11,362 bases of DNA from Flavobacteriaceae bacterium TMED179 (GTDB taxonomy: Bacteria > Bacteroidota > Bacteroidia > Flavobacteriales > Flavobacteriaceae), in the NCBI GenBank assembly GCA_002169865.1, contig NHIC01000010.1:25645-37006 (forward strand). The letters are read 5' to 3'. How positions within the stretch are numbered: position 1 is the stretch's first letter; every line of letters starts with the position of its first letter. The notes below the pieces were generated by a model. The model searched no databases and was not told the origin of the DNA. It saw nothing but the letters and a program-made list of their open reading frames with translations. A program made the position numbers and the translations under genes. Positions 6,390-11,362 of the stretch are shown piece by piece.

Positions 6390-8354
6390 TTGATTTCAAG
6401 AAATACCATTAATCAAGTATATGAATTGGCTCGGGTTGAGGAAGTAATCAGTGATTTTGTTTCTTTAAAAAAGTCAGGATCAAACTTTAAAGGTCTCAGC
6501 CCATTTTCACAAGAAAGGACTCCTAGTTTTATGGTTTCTCCTGTTAAACAGATATGGAAAGACTTTAGCAGTGGAAAGGGAGGAAATGTTGTAGCTTTTT
6601 TAATGGAGCATGAACATTTCACATACCCAGAAGCAATTGAGTTTTTAGCTAAAAAGTATAATATAGAAATTCAAAAGACTGAGCAGAGCATAAAAGAAAA
6701 AGAGAAGATGAGTAAAAGAGAAAGTCTCTATCTTATAAATAAATTTGCTCAGAAACAATTTTCAGATAATTTATGGGAGTTCTCTGAAGGAATTGCTATT
6801 GGATTAACTTACTTAAGGGAGAGAGGATTTTCTGATCACATTATACGCTTTTTTGGATTGGGCTATGCTTCAAAGCAAAGCGATCATTTTTTTAAATTGG
6901 CATCTAAGGCAGGTTATTCAGAAAAATATATTATTGAAACAGGATTATTAATAAAAAATGAGCGAGGTAAAGCCGATCGTTTTAGAGGTAGAGTAATATT
7001 CCCAATTCGAAGTATGGCTGGTCGAGTTCAGGGTTTTGGTGGTAGAATTCTTTCGTCTTCATTAAATACAGCAAAATACCTTAATTCTCCAGAAAGCGAT
7101 ATTTATCATAAAAGCCAAATTCTCTTTGGAATTTATGAATCAAAAAAAACGATTGCTCAAGAGGATGTTTGTTATTTGGTAGAGGGTTATACAGATGTAA
7201 TTCAGATGCATCAAAAAGGGATAGAAAATGTTGTTTCCTCTTCGGGGACTGCTCTTACGTCTGAGCAAATTAGATTAATAAGAAGGCTAACTTCTAATAT
7301 AGTTATTCTTTTTGATGGGGATGCTGCGGGACTCCGAGCTGCAATTCGAGGAATTGACCTTATTCTTGAACAGAGTATGAATGTTCGAATATGTTCTTTT
7401 CCTGAAGGTGAAGATCCAGACAGCTTTGCAAAGTCAAATAGTTCAGAGCAAATTAAGATTTATCTGAGAGAGCATTCTAAAGATTTTATCCAATTTAAAA
7501 CTGACCTTTTACTGGAAGAAGCTGCGAATGACCCTGTAAAAAAAGCAACAAAAATCCGTGAAATTGTTCAAAGCATCTCGAGAATCCCAGATGTTATTAA
7601 ACAAGAAATATATATCAGGGAATGTGCTTCTCAAATGGATGTTTCAGAAGAAATTTTATTCAATACACTCGCTCAAGAAAAAAGTAAAAAATCTGCTCCG
7701 ATTCGAAAGATAAAAAGTGCTAGGGTTAACCAAGAATTTCTTAATCAAAAAAGTGATTTTAAATCTAATTCTATAAATCCTCTTTTAATCCTTGAAAAAC
7801 AAATTATTAGTATTCTGATTCAATACGGAAATGATGAAGCTTTTTTTGATGAGTTACTTGTATCTTCCGATGAAAAAGGGAACCTTATTGAGGAGTCAAA
7901 AATAGTTCAGTCTAAGGTATATGAAAAAGTATTTTTAGATCTTCAACAAGATGAAGTGGAAATGATTCAGCCAGAATTCCAATCTCTATATTCTCAGTTA
8001 ATTGAAAAGTTTCAAATTGAAGGTATAGTAAAACCTGAAAAAATAATTCAACAAGAAGACCCTAATTTAGGTAAAATGATAACCGATATTTTAATTTCTG
8101 ATGAGCAATATCAACTCCATAATTGGAACAAAAAGAACATATTCGTAAAAGATCGTAAAAGTGTAGTTGGGCAGTTAGTAAGTGAGACAATTTTAACATT
8201 TAGAAAATACTTAGTGGATCAAAAAATAGAAAATTTATTGATAGCTGCTAAGCAAGTAAAGACAAGTAATGATAATTCTGAATTTTTAGAGGAAGTAATG
8301 CAATATCAGGAGCTAAAAAAATTATTATCCAGAAAATTAAATAGAGTCATTTGA
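6390..8354 (+). CDS. dnaG: DNA primase DnaG with a zinc-ligand-less N-terminal domain
   Basis: DnaG makes RNA primers at the replication fork together with the DnaB helicase. The 654 residues contain an N-terminal CHC2-type domain (about 1-95), the catalytic core with KADRFRGRVIFPI (194-206) and AKYLNSPES (228-236), and the TOPRIM domain with EGYTD (E265) and LFDGDAAG (D309, D311), followed by EDPDSF. The C-terminal third (about 440-654) should be the helical DnaB-binding part and is poorly conserved. In the first domain the positions of E. coli C40, H43, C61 and C64 are S37, S40, D58 and S61 with identical spacing, while PF, TPSF and GGN around them are kept. The start is TTG: an in-frame TAA lies at 6366-6368, the first internal ATG is codon 48, and the family begins MIS-x-x-TINQV. 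Confidence 0.96.
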   Translation: MISRNTINQVYELARVEEVISDFVSLKKSGSNFKGLSPFSQERTPSFMVSPVKQIWKDFSSGKGGNVVAFLMEHEHFTYPEAIEFLAKKYNIEIQKTEQSIKEKEKMSKRESLYLINKFAQKQFSDNLWEFSEGIAIGLTYLRERGFSDHIIRFFGLGYASKQSDHFFKLASKAGYSEKYIIETGLLIKNERGKADRFRGRVIFPIRSMAGRVQGFGGRILSSSLNTAKYLNSPESDIYHKSQILFGIYESKKTIAQEDVCYLVEGYTDVIQMHQKGIENVVSSSGTALTSEQIRLIRRLTSNIVILFDGDAAGLRAAIRGIDLILEQSMNVRICSFPEGEDPDSFAKSNSSEQIKIYLREHSKDFIQFKTDLLLEEAANDPVKKATKIREIVQSISRIPDVIKQEIYIRECASQMDVSEEILFNTLAQEKSKKSAPIRKIKSARVNQEFLNQKSDFKSNSINPLLILEKQIISILIQYGNDEAFFDELLVSSDEKGNLIEESKIVQSKVYEKVFLDLQQDEVEMIQPEFQSLYSQLIEKFQIEGIVKPEKIIQQEDPNLGKMITDILISDEQYQLHNWNKKNIFVKDRKSVVGQLVSETILTFRKYLVDQKIENLLIAAKQVKTSNDNSEFLEEVMQYQELKKLLSRKLNRVI

Positions 8355-8426
8355 AGTAATTAAATTTTTTCGAGAAACATTACATCCTTTATCAAACTCA
8401 GCTTTAACATCTTAACTTAACGAAGT

Positions 8427-8461
8427 AAAGTTTTTTAGCAAAAATATTCTAAAAAAACTTT
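8427..8461 (+). terminator. Possible bidirectional terminator between dnaG and nadE
   Basis: AAAGTTTTTTAG (8427-8438) pairs with CTAAAAAAACTTT (8449-8461) across a 10-nt loop; one extra A bulges in the right arm. Five T (8459-8463) end the structure on the plus strand. The right arm covers the nadE stop codon and last codons on the other strand. The convergent gene ends are where a shared terminator is expected, but the stem is mostly A-T. Confidence 0.42.
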
Positions 8462-9243
8462 TTCGGAATTTTACAAACTGGAATCTGAGCCATTTTATGT
8501 TGATTTTTCTTATTTAATTTAGTATATATATCATATACTATTTTTTCACGATCAGAAAAATAATTTTTAGCGATTTGTTTTTCATGGGCATCCATAGCCC
8601 ATTCAATTTCAGCATATGAGGCACCTAATTGATCTTCGTCAGTTCGATTATCTCCCCAAAGGCCATCTGTGGGTGCCGCATTTTGAATTTCTTTGTTAAT
8701 TCCTAAGTGTTTTGATAAAGCAAAAACTTGTGTTTTATTTAAATCTGCAATCGGACTTAAATCAACTCCACCGTCTCCATATTTCGTATAAAAACCTACA
8801 CCAAAATCTTCTACTTTATTTCCGGTACCTGCAACTAAATATTTATTTAATGCTGCAAAATAATATAAGCTAGTCATTCTTATCCTTGCTCTTGTATTAG
8901 CCAAACTGTGAAGCTGTTCATTTTTCTTTACAGTAGATGGCAGTGAATTTAAAAAAGATGAAAACACATTGTCAAGTGATAGACGATATGAAGATACATT
9001 TGGGAATTCCTTTTTAAGCCAGTTAATATGATTTTTAGCTCGATTATCCTGATTAGATTCCTGATGTATTGGCATTTCAAGGCAAAGGACCTTATTTTCT
9101 GTTTTAGCGCAAAGAGTAGAAGTTAATGCTGAATCTATACCACCCGAAACTCCAACTACAAAACCATCCAAGCCAGAAATGTCAAGATAGTCTTTTAACC
9201 ATTTTATGATATAGTTTTCTACTTTTTCGGCAGATTTAATCAT
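8449..9243 (-). CDS. nadE: Ammonia-dependent NAD+ synthetase
   Basis: NadE amidates nicotinic acid adenine dinucleotide to NAD+ using ATP, the last step of NAD synthesis. The 264-residue single-domain protein has the PP-loop GVSGGIDSA (31-39) for ATP pyrophosphate, NTRARIRM (116-123), AGTGNKVEDFGVGFYTKYGD (138-157), DLSPIADL (161-168) and PTDGLWGDNRTDEDQLG (191-207). There is no N-terminal glutaminase domain, so free ammonia, or ammonia supplied by a separate protein, should be the nitrogen donor. The ATG at 9243-9241 is supported by a well-matched promoter just upstream on the minus strand. The gene is convergent with dnaG and divergent from gldB, so it is probably transcribed alone. The C-terminus ends in a basic stretch and two Phe codons that form part of the terminator-like stem. 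Confidence 0.96.
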   Translation of the reverse strand: MIKSAEKVENYIIKWLKDYLDISGLDGFVVGVSGGIDSALTSTLCAKTENKVLCLEMPIHQESNQDNRAKNHINWLKKEFPNVSSYRLSLDNVFSSFLNSLPSTVKKNEQLHSLANTRARIRMTSLYYFAALNKYLVAGTGNKVEDFGVGFYTKYGDGGVDLSPIADLNKTQVFALSKHLGINKEIQNAAPTDGLWGDNRTDEDQLGASYAEIEWAMDAHEKQIAKNYFSDREKIVYDIYTKLNKKNQHKMAQIPVCKIPKKFF

Positions 9244-9252
9244 TTATAAAAC

Positions 9253-9260
9253 TAAATTTG
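9253..9260 (+). promoter_or_regulatory. Candidate -7 element for gldB
   Basis: TAAATTTG matches TAnnTTTG exactly. No TTG is found about 21 nt upstream, where the nadE 5' end lies, so the promoter is incomplete by consensus. Transcription would begin near 9266, about 18 nt before ATG 9285. The in-frame TTG at 9258 lies inside this element, which argues against its use as the start. Confidence 0.4.
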
Positions 9261-9262
9261 AA

Positions 9263-9294
9263 CAAAAATACAGTTTTTCGAAACATGAAAACAA
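9263..9294 (-). promoter_or_regulatory. Bacteroidota-type promoter for nadE
   Basis: Read on the minus strand, TTG (9294-9292, within TTTG) is followed after 21 nt by TATTTTTG (9270-9263), an exact TAnnTTTG. The start of transcription would be near 9255-9257, leaving a leader of about 12 nt before the nadE ATG. The spacing equals that of the queA promoter. The -33 element lies inside the first codons of gldB. Confidence 0.58.
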
Positions 9295-10283
9295 ATTTTA
9301 AGATTAGACTTAGAACTTTTTTTTATTTTTTTAACATTTTCATTACTTTTTTTATAATTTTTATATCATGCGATAGAAAAAATAGTAAAGAAGCTCAAAT
9401 AAATGCTATTAGTGTTGATTTAAATTTTGAACGTTTTGATTTAAAATTTTATAATAATTCTCCTGATGTAATACCCAAACTAAAGAAAGAATATCCTTTT
9501 TTGTTTCCAACTAAATTTCCCGATAGTGTGTGGATAAAAAGACAAAATGATAGTTTACAATTATTACTTCAGGATGCTGTTAAAAAAATATTCAATGATA
9601 TCAATCCTTTAGAGGGAAGAGTATCCAACTTGTTCAAACATATTAAATATTACTTTCCTAGAACAAAAACTCCTCAAGTTATTACACTCACTAATAATGT
9701 TGATTATCAGATAAAAACTGTATACTCAGATAGTTTACTCTTAATTTCACTTGATACTTTTCTTGGTTCAGAACACCCTCTTTATGAAGGGATACCAAGT
9801 TATATTCGTAAGGAGTTAGATAAAAAATATATTATATCTCAAATAGCAGAAAAATTTAGTGCTTATCTCATTCGACCACCTGAAGATAGAACCTTTTTGG
9901 CGCAAATGGTTTATGAAGGAAAAAAACTTTATCTACAAGATATGATTATGCCAAATGAAAAAGATGCCATTAAAATAGCTTATTCTAAAGAGGAATTAGA
10001 TTGGGCAAAAAATAATGAAATTTATATCTGGCAATTTTTTATTGAAAAACAGCTACTCTATAAAACTGATTCTCAATGGTCAGAGCGCTTTATTGAACCT
10101 GCTCCATTTTCAAAATTTTATCTACAACTAGACAATGAATCTCCGGGAAGAATTGGACGCTGGATCGGTTGGCAAATCGTCCGAAGTTTTCACAAACAGA
10201 ATCCTAATATTTCCTTACAAGAATTAATAAAATTACCATTTCAACAAATCTTTAACAAATCAAAATATAAACCAAAACGCTAA
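9285..10283 (+). CDS. gldB: Gliding motility lipoprotein GldB
   Basis: GldB is needed for gliding of Flavobacterium johnsoniae; its biochemical role is not known. From ATG 9285 it has 332 residues. The N-terminus is a lipoprotein signal: basic residues (K2, K6, R8, R10), a very Phe/Ile-rich core (12-27), and the lipobox end IFISC with C29 as the lipidated Cys; Phe at -3 is a loose match. The mature part starts DRKNSKEAQ and has VDLNFERFDLKFY, typical of GldB, and near the C-terminus SPGRIGRWIGWQIVRSF. No catalytic motif is evident. A longer start at TTG 9258 is open but would put nine residues before the signal and lies in a -7 element, so I prefer the ATG. The stop shares one base with gldC (TAATG), so the two are coupled. 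Confidence 0.9.
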   Translation: MKTNFKIRLRTFFYFFNIFITFFIIFISCDRKNSKEAQINAISVDLNFERFDLKFYNNSPDVIPKLKKEYPFLFPTKFPDSVWIKRQNDSLQLLLQDAVKKIFNDINPLEGRVSNLFKHIKYYFPRTKTPQVITLTNNVDYQIKTVYSDSLLLISLDTFLGSEHPLYEGIPSYIRKELDKKYIISQIAEKFSAYLIRPPEDRTFLAQMVYEGKKLYLQDMIMPNEKDAIKIAYSKEELDWAKNNEIYIWQFFIEKQLLYKTDSQWSERFIEPAPFSKFYLQLDNESPGRIGRWIGWQIVRSFHKQNPNISLQELIKLPFQQIFNKSKYKPKR

Positions 10284-10621
10284 TGGCCATTAAAAAGAAA
10301 ACTCAAATTTCGATAGACGTTAATTTAGATGAAAATAATATTCCTGAAGAAATGAAATGGACAGCACTGGATGGTGGAGTTTCAGAAAAAAATACGAAAG
10401 CCATTTTACTTTCTTTTTGGGACTCAGAAAATCAAGAAACATTGAAAATGGATTTATGGGTAAAAGATATGCCTGTAGATCAAATGCAGCTATTTTTTCA
10501 TCAAACTTTAATATCTTTATCGGAAACCTATTATCGGGCTACTCAAGACGAAAAGATGACAGAAACAATGAAAGACTTTTGTAATTATTTTGCAGAAAAA
10601 CTCGATCTAAAAAAAACTTAA
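10283..10621 (+). CDS. gldC: Gliding motility protein GldC
   Basis: The 112-residue protein has no signal peptide or membrane segment and should be cytoplasmic. It matches GldC along its length: EEMKWTALDGGVSEKNTKA (22-40), ISFWD-like LLSFWDSENQE (42-52), DLWVKDMPVDQMQLFFHQTL (57-76) and ATQDEKMTETMKDFCNYFAE (86-105). In F. johnsoniae gldC follows gldB and helps gliding, with a milder mutant effect than gldB; its mechanism is unknown. Translation very likely depends on gldB because the two share the A of TAATG. Its stop is one base from the convergent yihA stop, leaving no space for a terminator. Confidence 0.93.
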   Translation: MAIKKKTQISIDVNLDENNIPEEMKWTALDGGVSEKNTKAILLSFWDSENQETLKMDLWVKDMPVDQMQLFFHQTLISLSETYYRATQDEKMTETMKDFCNYFAEKLDLKKT

Positions 10622-10622
10622 T

Positions 10623-11240
10623 TTACTTCTGATTATTTTCTAAAACAACTCTGTTAAGCTTATTTATATATATTAGAATTTCTTCAACCCCAGTTTGATG
10701 ATTTGATGATGTTTTGAATATTGGAGGAAGTTCTGCCCAGTTAGAGGAGAGCATTTGATCCATGTAAAGATTAATATTATTTGATATTTTTCTTGGTTTT
10801 AACTTATCTGATTTGGTGAAAACTATAGAAAATGGAATAAGATTTTCTACTAGCCATTCCATAAACCTTAGGTCAATATCTTGCGGCTCGTGCCGAATGT
10901 CAATAAGTAAAAATGTATTAACTAGTTGAGAACGTTTTTTCAAATAATCGATTATAAATTCCTGAAATATTTTTTTTCTGGTTTTGGAAACTCGTGCATA
11001 ACCATAACCAGGTAAATCAACTAAATACCAATTTTCATTTATTAAAAAATGATTAATTAATTGTGTTTTTCCAGGTTTTGAGGATATTTTGGCTAATTTT
11101 TTTTTATTACAAATCGAATTAATTAAAGAAGATTTTCCCACATTTGATCTTCCAATAAATGCATACTCAGGAAAAGAATTCTTAGGGCATTTTGCCACTT
11201 CAGTATTACTAATAACAAACCTAGCAGATTTGATTTGCAT
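10623..11240 (-). CDS. yihA: Ribosome biogenesis GTPase YihA/YsxC (EngB)
   Basis: This small TRAFAC-class GTPase assists late assembly of the large ribosomal subunit. The 205 residues hold all G motifs in order: G1 GRSNVGKSS (30-38), G2 region SKPGKTQ with T59, G3 DLPGYGYA (75-82), G4 TKSD (142-145) and G5 TSS (177-179). The N-terminus MQIKSARFVISNTEVAKCP and the DLPGYGYARVS segment are diagnostic for EngB/YihA among Era-like GTPases. It is a single G domain of normal length. The gene begins 5 nt after an alpha/beta hydrolase gene on the same strand, so it is probably transcribed from a promoter outside the window. It converges on gldC with a one-base gap. Confidence 0.97.
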   Translation of the reverse strand: MQIKSARFVISNTEVAKCPKNSFPEYAFIGRSNVGKSSLINSICNKKKLAKISSKPGKTQLINHFLINENWYLVDLPGYGYARVSKTRKKIFQEFIIDYLKKRSQLVNTFLLIDIRHEPQDIDLRFMEWLVENLIPFSIVFTKSDKLKPRKISNNINLYMDQMLSSNWAELPPIFKTSSNHQTGVEEILIYINKLNRVVLENNQK

Positions 11241-11245
11241 ATTTT

Positions 11246-11362
11246 TTAAAACTTTCTAGTTTCAAGCCAACCCTTCAGAATTGTGTTAAATTCATTTGGG
11301 TGTTCCATCATTGGTGCATGTCCGCATTTATCAATCCAGTATAAATTTGAATCTGGAAGTAA
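11246..11362 (-). CDS. Alpha/beta hydrolase, C-terminal end only
   Basis: Only the last 38 residues and the stop are in the window; the rest lies beyond its right edge. The sequence LPDSNLYWIDKCGHAPMMEH ends with the catalytic-His loop GHAPMMEHP of the alpha/beta hydrolase fold, followed by a final helix (NEFNTILKGWLETRKF). The nucleophile and acid are outside the window, so the substrate cannot be inferred. From memory, a hydrolase of this type often precedes yihA in Flavobacteriia. The stop is 5 nt before the yihA ATG, indicating co-transcription. Confidence 0.8.
   Translation of the reverse strand, partial: LLPDSNLYWIDKCGHAPMMEHPNEFNTILKGWLETRKF

Noticed and set aside
6172..6399. Minus-strand reading frame of 75 codons
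   Set aside because: It lies opposite the well-supported prenyl synthase 3' end and its protein resembles nothing I know; it is a shadow of the sense gene.
6413..6622. Minus-strand reading frame of 69 codons
   Set aside because: It is fully antisense to the conserved N-terminal domain of DnaG and shows no family features.
10357..10584. Second plus-strand frame inside gldC
   Set aside because: gldC is conserved in its own frame over this whole stretch; the alternative has no recognisable motifs.
1..11362. Mobile elements, CRISPR arrays, tRNA or rRNA genes, riboswitches, phage or defence systems
   Set aside because: I saw no transposase or integrase motif, no regularly spaced repeats, no tRNA-like cloverleaf and no leader long enough for a known riboswitch; nearly all bases belong to recognised housekeeping genes.

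Overview
The window reads as chromosomal core sequence from a member of the Bacteroidota, most likely class Flavobacteriia. The DNA is strongly AT-rich. Starts lack Shine-Dalgarno sequences. The best promoter matches are of the Bacteroidota type (TTG, about 21 nt, TAnnTTTG), and a gldB-gldC pair for flavobacterial gliding is present. Each recognised protein reads like a flavobacterial family member. I see no mobile element, CRISPR array, tRNA or rRNA gene, phage gene or toxin-antitoxin pair. Coding density is high, and the longest gap without a gene is 146 bases (640-785).

Layout. Plus strand, 1-8354: the 3' part of a Mur ligase of the Mpl type (1-639); a YjjG-type HAD nucleotidase (786-1493); a MazG-like nucleotide pyrophosphohydrolase (1540-1881), overlapping by 4 nt with aroA (1878-3101); queA (3163-4212) behind its own near-consensus promoter; rlmN (4251-5291, GTG start); a trans-type polyprenyl diphosphate synthase (5351-6328); and dnaG primase (6390-8354, TTG start). 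Minus strand: nadE (8449-9243), convergent with dnaG and divergent from gldB. Plus strand: gldB (9285-10283) and gldC (10283-10621), sharing one base. Minus strand: the GTPase gene yihA/engB (10623-11240), preceded 5 nt upstream by the 3' end of an alpha/beta hydrolase gene (11246-11362) that continues beyond the window.

How the genes relate. This is a housekeeping block: nucleotide-pool cleaning (HAD nucleotidase, MazG-like), aromatic amino acid synthesis (aroA), tRNA and rRNA modification (queA, rlmN), isoprenoid chains for quinones or lipid carriers (prenyl synthase), replication priming (dnaG), NAD synthesis (nadE), gliding (gldB, gldC) and ribosome assembly (yihA). The genes do not form one pathway.

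I did not find a convincing undescribed system. The points most worth a second look are: a DnaG primase in which all four zinc-ligand positions of the N-terminal domain are replaced while the fold's other landmarks remain; crossed, overlapping promoter elements between nadE and gldB; two mutually exclusive 7-bp hairpins between the prenyl synthase gene and dnaG; and non-ATG starts for rlmN and dnaG that can be defended from upstream stops and family N-termini.
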